Of a stretch of 64,000 nt of DNA, positions 1-16,221 are shown piece after piece. Every line of letters begins with the position of its first letter. Position 1 is the first letter of the stretch. The notes beneath the pieces are model-generated. The model was given only the letters and a program-made list of their open reading frames with translations. It did no database searches and was not told the DNA's origin. Made by a program: the position numbers and the translations under genes. Source of the DNA: Piper betle (taxonomy: Eukaryota > Streptophyta > Magnoliopsida > Piperales > Piperaceae); contig JAURVB010009606.1 in the NCBI GenBank assembly GCA_033002965.1, positions 1 through 64,000 on the forward strand, given 5' to 3'.

Positions 1-953
1 CAATGCAAGCCCACTTCGACTCACCAAGTCCAAAACATGCCTAGCCCACATTGAAAATATCAACCACGATACTCAGCTCAACTTTTATATTACATTTCAC
101 GTAAGATGTCGCGTCAAACATGACTTATATAGAAGATAAACTCTAAATTTATAGATAATTTCTCATTCAAAATTAGATTAACTATAATTATATAATATCT
201 TAGAGATATATCTAATTTTATTCATATACTTTAATTTAATGTTAAGATAAATTATAATAATTTATTTTATTCTTTTTTATTTTTGTTACATTATGATTGA
301 GTAAATCTCTTACTTTTCATTTCAGCTCAACTTTAAGTTCACATATACTCTTAATAATAAAAAGGAAATTCAATACGAACTTGTAATTAAAAGTAATAGA
401 TTTAACTAATTAAAATATAATAAAAATTAAATTATTATAGTTTATCTTTTAATTTAATTAGAATATATCTTTAACGCCAATTAGAATCTATACGTAAGGT
501 ATTCAATTATCTAAGTCTATCTCATTATTTACCAAAGTTTATATATAAAATTAAAATATATTTGAAGCATAAAAGCGCGCCTAATTTTGTTAATAAGATT
601 ATACATGTGCAAATTCTCCGATCACTTGAACGGTTCACATTGGGTTAACGTTGGCTTTTCGACGTTAGAATAGCCGCATTGCTGCTAAGGATCTACTAGG
701 TAGGTATAGCCCATGCACACTACGTATGTACGTTTTACAACTAACTGCTCCTCCGTTTGCTAGGGAAAGCTACGTAATGTTTTTTCAGTACAAAGAAAAA
801 ATTAATTGACGTTTAGCGATCTTTCGTTGGCGGGCAATTTTTGTTAGAAAAAATCAGGTTATTTTTTTTAAAGGGCAAATATCGAAGCTGTGTACAGGAT
901 GCTAATTTGATTGTAAAAGTAGCACCAATATCAATGGAAAGTTATGGAGTGGG
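1..953. other. AT-rich intergenic DNA, no gene seen
   Basis: I see no coding exon, RNA gene or complete repeat here. The stretch is strongly AT-rich with many stops in all frames. Confidence 0.6.
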
Positions 954-1140
954 TGCAACGGCCCAACCAAACTTAAAATGTAAATTATTAGGCTAAATCA
1001 TCTCTTCAAAATTGGTTAATCAAATTAAAGATCTATATTCCATTCTAATTTATAAATATGATCTTATCCCTCTAAGTATTAGATATGAAATTAAGTTAAA
1101 GGATCTCATAATCCACTCACCTTAAAAGATTTTATCTCCC
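954..1140 (+). repeat. Truncated LTR 5' end, diverged sister of the copy at 1268
   Basis: It begins TGCAACGGCCCAACC, a decayed form of the TGTAACGACCCGGCC found at 1268. The next 130 bases align with 1268-1400 (for example ATCTATATTCCATTC against ATCTATAGTTCATTC, then GATCTTATCCC against GATCTTACCCC). The rest of the LTR is missing. This is a fragment of an LTR retrotransposon family, older than its neighbour. Confidence 0.55.
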
Positions 1141-1267
1141 CAATTCTTACACTTAGGACATTGTTAGCTCCAGTCCACGACCTTATTTCGCCTCTAATTG
1201 GCAACATAGCTAACGTTTCTAGCCTAGCCTATTATTTAACACGGAATTAGGAGCATCTGATATTATT

Positions 1268-2350
1268 TGTAACGACCCGGCCAAAAGTACAAATTAATGC
1301 GCTAAGTTATTTCTTAAAAAATAGTTAACCAAATTTAAAATCTATAGTTCATTCTCACTTATAAACAAGATCTTACCCCAGTAGGTATTAGATGTATAAT
1401 TTATAACGACGTGCTCGTTCTGAGCCATAGGCCAAATGTTAAAATATAAAACTAAATGCCTCGTAAATTGATTTTCTATTAATTTATCAACATCATGAAT
1501 AAATCCATGATGTAAATTTTTTAAACCATACAAATTAAATTCATACTCAAAATTAGTTAAAGTTCAAATTCTAAATCATAACATGAAATAAAATATAATA
1601 TAATCAATGCTCGAAATAATCTAAGACCCATGAAAGGAACCAAAATCTCACTGCCCTGCAAACAACTTAGAAGTATAATAACAAATAAGAAAAAAATAAT
1701 AACCTAATAACAAAATCCTCCAGCTGTCCCGACTCTACCCATCCTTCCATGTTCACACCTGTAGAGGCAATTCCGCGTTAGTGATAAAAATATTAAGTTA
1801 TATAATTACAAGAAATAAATTAATATATTCCACAACATCATTAATTGAATCTTTTAGTGATTATGAGCCTATGCTAAGTTTTTATTATGCCAGGAGGGGT
1901 GGCTGCCCTATCGAGCTACAATCCCAAGTATGTGTACACGCGCTACGTGACCCACAGCTTGTAGTTGCCGATATTTACTATTGACTCACCCTCTCAGTAT
2001 CATAAGTGCATAATGAATCGTCTTGCACCATTGCATTATGTCACCCCTTTCAGCATGGATACATGTATTTAATCTTTCGAGAATTTTAAAAGGTCAATTC
2101 TTTGAGTTGCACTCAGTGTATGATGGTCGAATGTGGACTCAGGTCAACCAAGGCTGTCAAATATGAGTACATAATATTTCGAGTAATTATAAGGACCTGG
2201 AATTTTGATGAGGCACTTACAACTACGACACATGATCTTAATATGAATGAAACATTTATACAGTAAAAAATGCATGCAACGAAATGACTTTATTATATGA
2301 TGATTAAAACTTGACAAAATCAACATGCAACGCACAAAATATTAAACTTT
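1268..2350 (+). repeat. Decayed LTR (probably Gypsy-type), 3' limit not found
   Basis: It starts TGTAACGACCCGG, a start common to plant LTR retrotransposon LTRs. The part around 1885-2060 aligns with the reverse complement of 13200-13340 inside the psbE insertion. Shared blocks are AGGGGTGGC, TGTGTACACG and ACCCTCTC followed by GTAT. No internal coding domain and no convincing matching end or target duplication was found, so the right limit is arbitrary. The two ORFs of about 65 codons here have no family resemblance. Confidence 0.5.
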
Positions 2351-5300
2351 AAATTTACAATATTTACAACAAGTTCGATGAGATAATTAATTATTGATAT
2401 GACACAATCAATTAAGTCATATCTTACCTTTTAAATTAATTATTCAAATAACAATTCACCCTTAGCCAACAATAAAATGATTATCAACTTAGTAGCATGT
2501 ATTTAATTACTAATATTAGTGTATTTCCCTTGATGTATTAATTATTTAACCAAAGAAATTATATTAAGATTACCATCCTAGAAATTTAGGTTACCATTTA
2601 GAATTTTAATTAATATCACATTTTAATTCCTATTAAGAAATAACAGTTACTTATTTCAGTAATAATAACTTTGGATATTTATTAACAATAATTTATTAAC
2701 TTTTCACTAACTCTAATTAATTATACTAAGATTAGTTAGATTATCCAATTAATTGATATAGCTTGTATTAAAATTTAAAGGATATCAATTGTAAGATAAT
2801 TTTAAATTACTTAACTTTATAAAGGTTTAAACTTTATTTATTCTAAGCATACTATTATAATTCAACGCTTGCAATTATTATACTATTTTATTCTAATAAT
2901 TCATGTCTTAATTTACCAATACAACCACATAAGGTTCTTAACTTTATATTTTATTAGTGACATGATAAATATAAATAATTGTAAACACTAATTGATAATT
3001 GAATACTAATCCCATTTTAACTGGTAAAATATTCATGGAATAGTTATAATACGTCATACACGTGAATTTATAACATTTTAATTAACCCAACAATAATTAA
3101 TTGTAATTGTGATTTGATTAATAATTAATAACTCATGATCACATACACATATTAACTTACTAAGATATAAAGATGTCATCCTTTTGACTTTAATTAATTA
3201 TAATTAGTTAATTAATAGATTACAATGTCATTAATTAATTAGTTAACTATAACCATTAACAAATATATATGCATCCTAATTAGCTCTAATATTTATTAAC
3301 ATTATCTATTATAATTAATATATATATCCCAAATGAAAACACAATATACTTATTTAATATTATATGAATAATTATTTATTAATAATTATCCCACATGATC
3401 ATGAATTTAAAAGACAGCCATATATATATATATATATAATATAATATCAACAACACTAACATTAATAATAACAAAAATAATTTAGTTATCTATATATAAT
3501 ATAAAGTATGCTTTCATCCATAAATATAAGATAATAAACATATGATCAACTATTACTAATATCATCACTTGATTTAATTCAACTCAAATTGAATTCATTA
3601 TGAATTAATTAGTAACCCGAAACTAAAAAGAGCACAAACACTATAAATGCATGTGAGAGAAAGAGAAAATGTATATCTATACGCTAGAGAAGATGGAGAG
3701 ACTCCCAATAAGGAAGAGATGATACTAGAGGGGAAAAATGTTAGAAAATAGATGCTCTAGCACAATCAACTCAAAGAAAATATTTTCCTTCAAACTACTT
3801 AATTAACTTCTCTAAAGCTCTCTCTTTGTGAGTTAAATATGCTAAAAAACTATCAAGAGGATGTTTTATTTAACATTAACAGAATTCTCCTGTATATAAA
3901 AGAACATGTATGAAATTCAAAAAATCACTACATTAAACTTTTATATATAAAAAATAATCACAAATAAGTATATGAAATGCTAACCTTTAGTGTGATAAGA
4001 AAAAGTCAAAAATTGACTTCTGACTTTTTATGTGAATGAGTGACGAAAACCAAACAAAAAGAAAAGCCTACCATATAGGAAGATAAAGAGTTTTGGATAA
4101 CAAATCACACTCACAACTCCCGATCTCAAAAATTTTCCAAAATAAAGTTTTCCTCTTATCTTTAACTCTTAATTAAAACTCCACCCTTACACACTATGTG
4201 AGCCTATTAAATAGACCTTAGCCGCTACTAATCAAAGGTCAGTGGGTTCAACCTATAGTTGAACCTTATTCGACTAAACGAGAAAAAGAAAAAAATAATA
4301 AAATAAAATACAATAAATAAAATTTATTTAAGACAATCCATAAATACTAATGTGCCGATACGCTAAAGGTAATAATTGATAATTTATTATATTGATGTCC
4401 AAAAATTAATTTAATTAAATAATATTTAAGATTCGTTCTAAAATTTATAAAATATTAAATAAAATAACTTATTTATTTTGGGGGGTTTTCCAGTGGGTTA
4501 CGTACATTAGTAAATAATATTGCTACCATGTCATCAGTCAAACGAGGGAGATTTGTATGTTTAAGTTAGAATATCATTTTAAAGATAAAAATAACGAAAA
4601 GTGATGCCATGAGCAAGGTGTGATGATATATATTTTTATGCGAAGCCAGTCAAATACTTAACTCTATGAACATAATTACAATATCTTATAAAATTTTAAA
4701 AACAACAACTTGAAAGTGGTAACATAAAGTACATTTTTTGGTTTCAATAAAAAATGCTCGCGTTCTTCTAGATCAAGCCCTTTAAATAGTATATATATTG
4801 AAAAGAAAAATTAAAGCAATCTACAATTGATCTATGTGCCCCTTTACCCGTCCATGTTCCAATCCCTCAAGTTTTGTATTATATAACGTCATGCATGAGG
4901 GAAAGATACATTAGTAGGCGATATTATTTAGACCACATGTAAAGGGAAGAGAACACCAAGCTCACGTGTTCGTTGAAAACTATGTAATGTGCGTTCTTCT
5001 TATGTGCATCTCGATCTAATAAATAAACTAACAAACAACTTATAATAAGATTCTTTTAAGTAGATAACTAGTGGGAAATTCTGAATTTAACCTTTTAGAA
5101 TTAGATATGCAGAGCGTAATTATAAAAACTATATATATGTGGAAACACCTCAATATGGTTAATCTAGAAGTAAATAAATCAAGAAGCGGCGAGCTGTAGA
5201 AGAATATTGATAATTGATACATTAATGCTGGCTTTTTGACGTGTGGATGCAAAAGTAAGATCTTGACTGTTGGTTGTCAACTACAGTAGGCATCAAAATG

Positions 5301-7083
5301 CTTCACGTTCCTTCAAAAAAGAAAAAGGCTTCCCGCATTTTTTTTATAGAAAATGTTTCATGCAAACAAATACACTTCATGATTTTCAAAAACCTGTAAT
5401 TTTGTAGTGATTTAGTTTGGATTAATCAGAATAGTAGAAAATTGTTAGAAGTACGCAGTACTATTGTTTTCTTGATAATTATGGGATGCGTAATTTGAAT
5501 ACCGGCTGCGCTGCGCCAATTCTTGTTCAATAATCATTGAAGAAAGAAATCTAAATATATGCACATCAATATTAAATAGACAAGACATCAAATTTAATTT
5601 CTTGCAATACTAACTAGAAACTAGTTTGGCTTTCATTTGGACCAAAGTAGATAATCTCTTGAAATGCAGCCTTGCAGTTGCCAATGAAGACCCAGATTGT
5701 TGAATCTGTTTTGTATGTCTTGTGCAGAATTTGGATAGAGATCTGTCAAGCTTCTACCATGCATAATAAAAATGATATTCTTTTTTTTTAAAGGCACCCT
5801 ATAAACAAATGAACGTGAGATTCTGCTTTTTATTTAAGTTATTAGCACAAGGCCGGTGTATGCATGGTTGGCTGGACTCATTTGAACTCTATTTTGTTTT
5901 GCTTTGAGCTGCTAATTAATTAAAAAGGCCCCTTTAAAAAAACGGCCTCCAAATCGCTTTTCTTTCTCTCAATTATAGATCTAAGTCTCTTAAACGTGAA
6001 TCACTTCAAGTGGACAATTATATTGAACACATCCTCAATTTTAATTAGGGAAAATGAATATCAACTGGTGCGGGTATTCCTATATCAGTTCAAATAATTA
6101 GTATAACACAAAATTACAAGGATTTTAAATCTGTTTAGTTTTTCAAAAAAAGCTATATGCTCTTAATAATTGACTAGTTATATCTCCCATTAGCTTATTA
6201 AGTAAGGAATATCCACGATAGCTGATATTTATGATGATATATCACAATAGTGAACACAAAAATATTTTATAATTGGTTTGCATTAGCACAAATATATATA
6301 TATATATTACTTGCATCCCAGGGTTTAATATTTTAATGAAATACAAAAAGTGTCCAATCTGCCGAATAAAAAATGAGTCAAACCATGGATATGCATCAAA
6401 GTTTCTAGAAAAGTAAAGATGCACAAGCAGTCCATGACAAAGCAACTGCGCTTTCCATGCAGCTTCCAATAGATCCAATGCATGGACCAAGTGTGAAAGC
6501 TTCTCGCTTCCTTGACCTAATTTTATCTCCCAAGCACGCATAAAGGCCTAACCAATGAGAATCTTTAATGTGAAGACGGAGAAGAACTACTTCTTGTTTG
6601 AATGTAATGCTTTGGATTCCATCAATATATAATTTAGCGAAGAAACTAAGATATACAGTATCAGTCAAAAGCTTCTCCTTTTGCCGGCGGCTTGTTTGCA
6701 CGTTTCAATTTTGGAAGCTAAGAGGGTACAGAGGTTTCTAACTTGTATAACTGGTATTGAGATTTACCATCCACTATGGAAGGTTTGAAGGGTTTCCCAT
6801 TACTCTCTTAGTTACGAATCTATGAATAACAAATCCTTACACATACAACACCAAAGAGAAGCATCCTTGAACAAAATACAATAGTCCGAAAACTAATATA
6901 TATTTTCATAATCTACATGTCACCTTTTCCTTCTACATAAATACATAAATACAGCAGTGTTTGGCAACACTACTGCTGTTTATAAAACAATTACCAATTA
7001 GTAACAGCCTCTTTCATTCATAAAAAAACACTGTCAATTGTCAAAATGTTTATGATCAGAACGATTGACCGAGCCGAGCGAAT
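2351..7083. other. Long AT-rich intergenic stretch
   Basis: No recognisable gene. There are short TA-dinucleotide runs (near 3420-3440 and 6294-6307). Two overlapping open frames lie on the minus strand at 6242-6701, but neither resembles a known family and no splice-linked partner exon is visible. Confidence 0.5.
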
Positions 7084-7134
7084 TGACGTCAGTTGTATAG
7101 GGATCCAAACTAACAGCTCAGAACTATGACGTCA
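7084..7134. promoter_or_regulatory. Pair of TGACGTCA palindromes (bZIP C-box/TGA-type)
   Basis: Two perfect 8-bp palindromes TGACGTCA lie at 7084-7091 and 7127-7134, 43 bp apart. They sit about 190 and 150 bp upstream of the TATA box of the gene at 7371. Plant bZIP factors (TGA and C/S1 groups) bind this core. That it regulates this gene is inference from position and duplication. Confidence 0.5.
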
Positions 7135-7273
7135 ATTGATATTCATGTGCAGACAAAGTGACCACAACTTCAAAGATGAAGACATCACATTTTTATCCAG
7201 TTACAAAGGCTAGAGTTTAGACAGCTTCCTTCTTTTAAGTTACGCTTCCACTTTGCTTCATATTTTATTCTCC

Positions 7274-7281
7274 TATATATA
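7274..7281 (+). promoter_or_regulatory. TATA box of the small gene at 7371
   Basis: TATATATA lies about 95 bp upstream of the ATG at 7371. That spacing fits a short 5' leader starting near 7305. No other TATA box lies closer to the ATG. Confidence 0.6.
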
Positions 7282-7370
7282 CCCAACCAAGTCTCTTCCT
7301 TCCTTTTAGCTGCCCTGTGATTTTGTCCATCATCTTCTGAATTACTAGAGGGAGTTCAATCTCGTCCAAA

Positions 7371-7694
7371 ATGGGCAACTGTGTTGGGAGCAAGAAGTAC
7401 GAGTGGGATGATGATTTCTGGAGGCTTGATGAAGACCCACAAGACCATATCTTCACAAGTAAGAAGCAAGAAGAACTTCTCGGCGAACAGAAACAGGGGA
7501 TTGCTTCCAATGCTAGTACTGGCACAGAGTTGAAGATCAAGATCTCCAAGAAGAAATTGGAGAAGATTTTGGGGAGAGCCCATGTTGAGAATATGCCATT
7601 AGAGAAACTTCTTACCCAGCTCATGGAACATGACCTCCACCTCAGGAACCAACCATGGAAGCCATCTTTGCAGAGCATCCCGGAGGTGAACTGA
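7371..7694 (+). CDS. Small plant-specific protein with an N-myristoylation-like start (107 aa)
   Basis: A single-exon ORF of 107 aa. It begins MGNCVGSK: Gly2 is followed by Cys4 and a basic residue, which fits N-myristoylation plus palmitoylation and so a membrane-anchored protein. The C-terminal half holds the block that marks this plant family: a lysine-rich LKIKISKKKLEKILG segment (about residues 53-67), a leucine-rich helix, and the terminal motif WKPSLQSIPEVN. The middle is acidic and low in conservation. Family members are small, plant-only, of unknown function and often stress-responsive. The start is supported by the MGNC motif, the TATA box 95 bp upstream and the TGACGTCA pair. A 5'-truncated relative lies at 18331-18546, across the plastid insert. 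No biochemical role can be assigned. Confidence 0.85.
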   Translation: MGNCVGSKKYEWDDDFWRLDEDPQDHIFTSKKQEELLGEQKQGIASNASTGTELKIKISKKKLEKILGRAHVENMPLEKLLTQLMEHDLHLRNQPWKPSLQSIPEVN

Positions 7695-8571
7695 TGGATT
7701 GACTTTCGCTTCTTTTGTATATGTATATTCCTGATCTCTGCCCAGCTTTCCCACCGGAGACTCTTTGAGATCTTTTGTAAATTTCAGATTTCGTAGAAGT
7801 ACTCTTGACAAGGCTTCTTGTGGGAAAGAAGAAGGATGCATGCATGAATGTTTTATGATCTGTGGCTATTTATGATTAGAATTGGATTGTCTGAGTTTCT
7901 GGGTATGTGTTTATGATTGTAAAAGATTGAACAGTCACATCTTCTGTTTCAGCTTTGTATTGAAAAAGATCTGTTTAACTTCACTCCTGGATGTGAGTGG
8001 ATCTTATAACCAGCATTTTCATACATGTCTGGAGCACTATGTAACTGGTTCTTATTGATACCTTGTAATCATACATGTCGTGATCTATCATATTTGCTGT
8101 TAGCATCCATTCATGTCTTCAGAAAATTTGTTTGTGATCTTCAACAACAAAGTACCATAATCATCAGTTCGTATAATTATGAATAATCATAATACCAATT
8201 GGAAGAGTATTATTCTCTAGAAAAAGTGGGACAGCCGACTGGGGAGAGGATTTCTAAAAAGTGATCCAATACCATTTTTTTGATCTTCAACAAATGATCG
8301 TTTTGCTCTTGATGAAATGATATTCGCAGTTGTCTTAACAGTTTTGGAATGGATTGAATCCATTCGATCACGAGGAAAGATGCATGAAAATCATTCTAAT
8401 TTGGAAGCCTAATATACATACGTACATGAGTTGGCCAGCCGATTGACTAAGAATTATGCCTGATTAATATATACGCCTTCAAAGGGGTCGCTTGGTTTTA
8501 TCGCATAGTTCATTCCTTGTCTCTAAAATCTTATTTTATTTGAATTTTTTTTTTTGGATCCAATGGAAATA

Positions 8572-8615
<44 letters not shown>

Positions 8616-8660
8616 ATTTATTCCTTTTCTTTGCTTAACTTCAAAATGGACACCACATAT
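7695..8660. other. 3' flank of the small gene, with (TA)n run
   Basis: It contains the likely 3' UTR of the gene ending at 7694, then AT-rich spacer with a (TA)n microsatellite at about 8573-8611. No gene. The left junction of the plastid insert is somewhere between about 8500 and 8670 and cannot be fixed without a plastid reference. Confidence 0.55.
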
Positions 8661-8672
8661 GCTCTACTCAAT

Positions 8673-8735
8673 CTATTTCTTTATCTCACCGTGAATCATA
8701 TGCTTGTGACAATAAAGGCAAAATGTTTTATCTCG
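8673..8735 (-). pseudogene. rpl33: rpl33 3' fragment (plastid ribosomal protein L33)
   Basis: On the minus strand the last ~20 codons read FCLYCHKHMIHGEIKK and stop, close to the usual L33 tail with its zinc-ribbon CxxC. The 5' two-thirds are missing. It marks the left end of recognisable plastid coding sequence. Confidence 0.8.
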
Positions 8736-9224
8736 CTTGATGATTTTTTTGTTTATTGAAACCATTTCGAGTACAACTGGTACATTCCAAAAAACTATTA
8801 CTCTAGCATCTTTACTCTTGGCCATGAACCTCCTTTACATTTTGGATTTACTCAACTCTTCTATTTTTTACCTGAATCAAAAAAAGGCAAAAAAGAAATC
8901 GAAGTTTCTAACATAAAATCAAATTGGAAAAGATTTTATTTCTATCGATGGAGTAATACTAGTAATACAATTTTTTTAACTTATCAACTATTTTTTAATC
9001 TCACTATTTTATTTACTATCTTGTGTGGTCTCAAATATCCTGTGCCCTAAAATCACATTTTTTCTTTGCTCTCCCCGATTCATTATATCTAGAGCTCTGA
9101 GCTTCGCTGAGGTTCAATCCACTTTTTCTTTCCTTCTTATCTCAACCAAATGAAAAAAAGAAGGAAATTAGTGACAAAGAATTTTTAGTATCAACAATCT
9201 TCTTCACTCCCTTCTATCCAAAAA

Positions 9225-9359
9225 ACTAGGATGAAAAAAGAGGAATACCAATGCATCTGTGAATATACAATTGATCTCTATCAATAGACTCGCTAAAGAA
9301 TTGAATCATAAAGTAGCTAACACAGGTGCCACGAAGAGATATGTTTTTATATCTCGCAT
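9225..9359 (-). pseudogene. psaJ: psaJ pseudogene (photosystem I subunit IX)
   Basis: It starts at ATG 9357-9359 and reads MRDIKTYLFVAPVLATL, then TGA where plastid psaJ has a tryptophan codon (TGG to TGA). The body (SLLIEIN, DALVF, FFHP) is clearly psaJ. Several further substitutions and a shifted C-terminus show it has decayed more than the petA-cemA side of the insert. Confidence 0.9.
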
Positions 9360-9775
9360 TGCAAAACCTTCTTTATTATTATTATTATAATGCATATGAT
9401 ATATTATCAAATGACACATCTAACTATATAGAATAACTATTTCTTTCTATAGTTAGATATAGTTAAAGGTCACTTGTATTTGTACACAGAATCTCCTAAC
9501 TTAAAAAGTTAGGTAGAATAATCCTGTAAATGAGATCCACCTGTTCCTAAAACAAAATAACAAAAGGGAATTCCTTCTTCTCTAGCATTCCCAAAAAGAT
9601 TCTTTCTTATATATGTTTATACGTATGTTTATATGTTTATTATTATTATTATAACTATAAGAAACCAAAAGGAAGAAATGGTAAGAGAAATAGTATCCTC
9701 TATAGGATTGGGGAAATCATAATATTGGAAAACAAAACAAGGATTATGTACAATGACATAGTACAACTAATGGAA

Positions 9776-9849
9776 AAGGATGTAGTGCAGCTTGGTAGCG
9801 AGTTTGTTTTGGGTATAAAATGTCACAGGTTCAAATCCTATCATCCCTG
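9776..9849 (+). tRNA. trnP-UGG: trnP-UGG, plastid-derived, mutated
   Basis: A 74-nt plastid tRNA-Pro sequence with the TGG anticodon and an intact TTCAAAT T-loop region. Position 2 of the acceptor stem is changed (AAGGATG against CATCCCT), and CpG-type changes occur elsewhere. It lies beside trnW as in plastids. As a nuclear copy it is presumably inactive. Confidence 0.85.
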
Positions 9850-10034
9850 CCATATTACTTCTCTTATAGGTAGTAACGGGATATCCATCGACGTCAACTC
9901 AAGTTGGACATATTCTAGTATTTTCGAATACTAGTGATGCATGCTAACTAATAGATTGGGTTGGAACGGGGGTCGGGTCGGAAAAAATCCTTTTCTTTCT
10001 AGTTTAGTTCTATCTCCTGCCATGTCATAGGAAA

Positions 10035-10109
10035 ACACTCTTAGTTCAGTTCGGTAGAACGCTAGGTCTCCAAAACCCGATGCCGTAGGTTCAAATCCTA
10101 CAGAGCGTG
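10035..10109 (+). tRNA. trnW-CCA: trnW-CCA, plastid-derived, mutated
   Basis: Plastid tRNA-Trp with the CCA anticodon (in GGTCTCCAAAACC) and the TTCAAAT block. The 5' acceptor strand reads ACACTCT instead of GCGCTCT, a pattern expected from deamination of methylated CpG. The D-stem/anticodon border has one extra base (75 nt in all). Presumably non-functional. Confidence 0.85.
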
Positions 10110-10231
10110 ATTATATCATGTTCTTATCATTGTAATGTTGAATTACAATAAAATAGCATTACTAACTCAAATTGAAATTGACCTCCTGCAGATTAAGGAG
10201 GAGGTCAATTGAAGAAAGAGATGTTACTCAA

Positions 10232-10429
<198 letters not shown>

Positions 10430-10542
10430 TCAATACTAAGCCAAGAGTTGAAAATGGATGAAGGATGAAACTAGAGAATACCTGAAAACCCTACAGAAAA
10501 AGTTTGTTTATTTGAATTAATTGTTCATTCATTCAATGAATT

Positions 10543-10689
<147 letters not shown>

Positions 10690-11174
10690 TTACCTAAGTT
10701 TTCCTTTTTGCAAGAAAATTTATGAAGACAGGATAAGATGATAAGAAAAAACACTAATTGACAGAATCAGTTCGTTCCAATTGAAAGTTCTTGATTCATA
10801 CAGTCATTATTATAGACGACACTAATAAAGATTAATAAAGATATAGTTGACAAGGGTAGGAGGGATAGAAATAAAGAAGATTGATTCATCATCTGTGACA
10901 TCTACCGATTCCTTGATTTCGAATCAACAGATTCGATTCCGGGGAACTCACGCAGTGAGTTAAGTATAAAAAAATAACAATTAGAACGGTCTCATGTATA
11001 TTAAAAAAATGAAATTGTCTTTGGATAACTATTGAACAAAAGAATAGGATTTGAAAATAAATTTGTATTTTGATCATTTCTTTTTCAACTGTAGATAGAT
11101 ATTATCTATTTATATCTATTTATATATTTTTATATATCGATTTATATATACATATTTATATATATCTTTATCTT

Positions 11175-11225
11175 TAGTAGATAAGATTAAATAGTAGATA
11201 AGATTAAATAGTAGATAAGATTTAA
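11175..11225. repeat. Three tandem 17-bp repeats in the petL-psbE spacer
   Basis: The unit TAGTAGATAAGATTAAA occurs three times head to tail; the last copy has one substitution. It lies in plastid-derived spacer, so it may be inherited from the plastid genome of this lineage and could serve as a lineage marker. Confidence 0.8.
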
Positions 11226-11853
11226 TCTGAATCCATTTTGTTTGTAAACACGACCCAGTAAGATAAGACCTCTTACTTTCACTTTGCTTTAACTTAGTGT
11301 ATTCAGTAGTGGGTTTCAAAATAGCATATAATAATCTCGAATGAAAACTAAAAAGGATTACACAACGATCTCTCGAAGAAAAAAATCTGTATTTTGGGAC
11401 CCACTTGGCTATAAGATTAGTAAACTCCTTTTTAGATTCCATATTCTGTCTTTCCACATCATGAGTACTTGTAGCTGGATCTCGAATCAACGAATGAACA
11501 ACTCCTTGCGTTTGATTTAATCCAGCAATGGTGAATCAGGAATATGGGTTGTTCAAACTACTGTTCATTCTTTCATCGAATCCTATCTACTATTGGATAA
11601 CCAATCTACTAATTACTTGATTCGAATCCGTCACTTGATTCGAAATCATTGAATAACATATGGGTCTCCATAGACAAGTAAGAACAAAGGAAGAAGGGAA
11701 TTCACCTATTTTGTTTTGATATTGATTGATATAAACTTCGTTGCTGCGTCAGAGGAAGGATAGCTATACTGATTCGATATACTCTAAATAAGCCTTTGGT
11801 GCAATATTGACGATCTCACAAAGGTGCAAGGTCAGTGGTTTTTCATTTACTGA

Positions 11854-14118
<2,265 letters not shown>

Positions 14119-14240
14119 GAGAAAGAAATTAAGTAGGAATTCTTTTATCCCATTCGGAACGATATAATTCGTATAATTATCCATGACTGTTTATGTCTCT
14201 AGCATGACCACTTGATGAAATGTGGAGGGAAGCTGGGTAA

Positions 14241-14363
14241 ATGGCTGATACTACTGGAAGGATTCCTCTTTGGCTGATAGGCACTGTAACCGGTATTCTT
14301 GTGATTGGTTTAATTGGTATTTTCTTTTACGGCTCATATTCTGGATTGGGCTCATCCCTCTAA
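14241..14363 (+). CDS. psbJ: psbJ, photosystem II protein J (NUPT copy, ORF intact)
   Basis: A 40-aa frame [20 protein letters not shown] ending [10 protein letters not shown], with one membrane helix. It is the last gene of the psbEFLJ operon, followed by a strong stem-loop at 14418-14494. Confidence 0.95.
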   Translation: MADTTGRIPLWLIGTVTGILVIGLIGIFFYGSYSGLGSSL

Positions 14364-14417
14364 TAGGGATGGTATAGTAATAGTAATCGAGTGAACCGGA
14401 TTGTAAACATGAAAAAG

Positions 14418-14494
14418 TAAGAATTTAACAGGGCCTTAGTCTCCCATTCTTTGTTTTTATTTGATTTGGAGACTAAGGCCCTGTTAAGTTCTTA
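14418..14494 (+). terminator. Plastid 3' stem-loop of the psbEFLJ unit
   Basis: An inverted repeat with arms of 27 bases (14418-14444 and 14468-14494; core AACAGGGCCTTAGTCTCC) around a 23-base loop, nearly perfectly paired. Plastid operons use such hairpins for 3' end processing and stability. Confidence 0.85.
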
Positions 14495-14786
14495 CCCGAG
14501 GGATACTTTTTCCACTTCATAACATAAAAGGGTTGGAAATTCATCCAGTCAAATAAATAGAGTATGCTTTCATTTGTATATTTGTAGAAAAGAAAAAAGA
14601 CCCCTTGCTCCGATGTTTTAAACCACTGCACCCTTTCCTTTTTGACGCCGTTTTTGAGTTGAGGAATTGAATCAATTGATTGATTCATACTATTCTATGC
14701 GAAGACCGGATGGGCCTGGAAAATAAAGAATAAAGAAATAGTAATCTTTAACAAACTGTATCAATAATCATTATTATTTCCGCACA

Positions 14787-14827
14787 GCACAAGAAAAGGG
14801 TAAGGGTGAAATTTCCTTTTCTTGTGC
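14787..14827 (-). terminator. Stem-loop downstream of petA
   Basis: A perfect 13-bp stem, GCACAAGAAAAGG with CCTTTTCTTGTGC, and a 15-base loop. It lies downstream of petA (minus strand) and is the likely plastid 3' processing hairpin for that transcript. Confidence 0.6.
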
Positions 14828-15213
14828 GGAAGATTAGTAAGACGGACTACTCGTCCTAAAATCATTTATTCTTTTCATTTACCCCCTCTTTACCACCTAT
14901 TTTTTTCCTACGCGCGTATGTCGATTATGATTTTCCTTTTGTTAAGGAATTGATACATTACATGCTATTTTCAATCTGAAAATAGTAGGACTGGCATAAT
15001 CAAACCACTTCCATTTGGGTCGAAAAAGGATCAGATCAATTAGTCTTCTTTGCAACATACTTTTACTAGGAAGTAGTATACAAGTAATTTCCGACATCGC
15101 GTGGAAAACCGTATAAATAAAACAAGAAAAAGGCTTTCCATGATTTTTTTGGATAATACAATGTCGATCAACCAAAATGCATCTCTTTTTGATAACTTGA
15201 TGAATCCGCGGGC

Positions 15214-16221
<1,008 letters not shown>

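Noticed and set aside
6242..6701. Two overlapping minus-strand ORFs of ~98 codons
   Set aside because: Protein-like in parts (MRAWEIKLGQGSEKL), but no family resemblance, start context or splice partner. Kept only as spacer.
11116..11490. 124-codon minus-strand ORF in the petL-psbE spacer
   Set aside because: Lies in plastid spacer with tandem repeats; no conserved plastid protein at this position.
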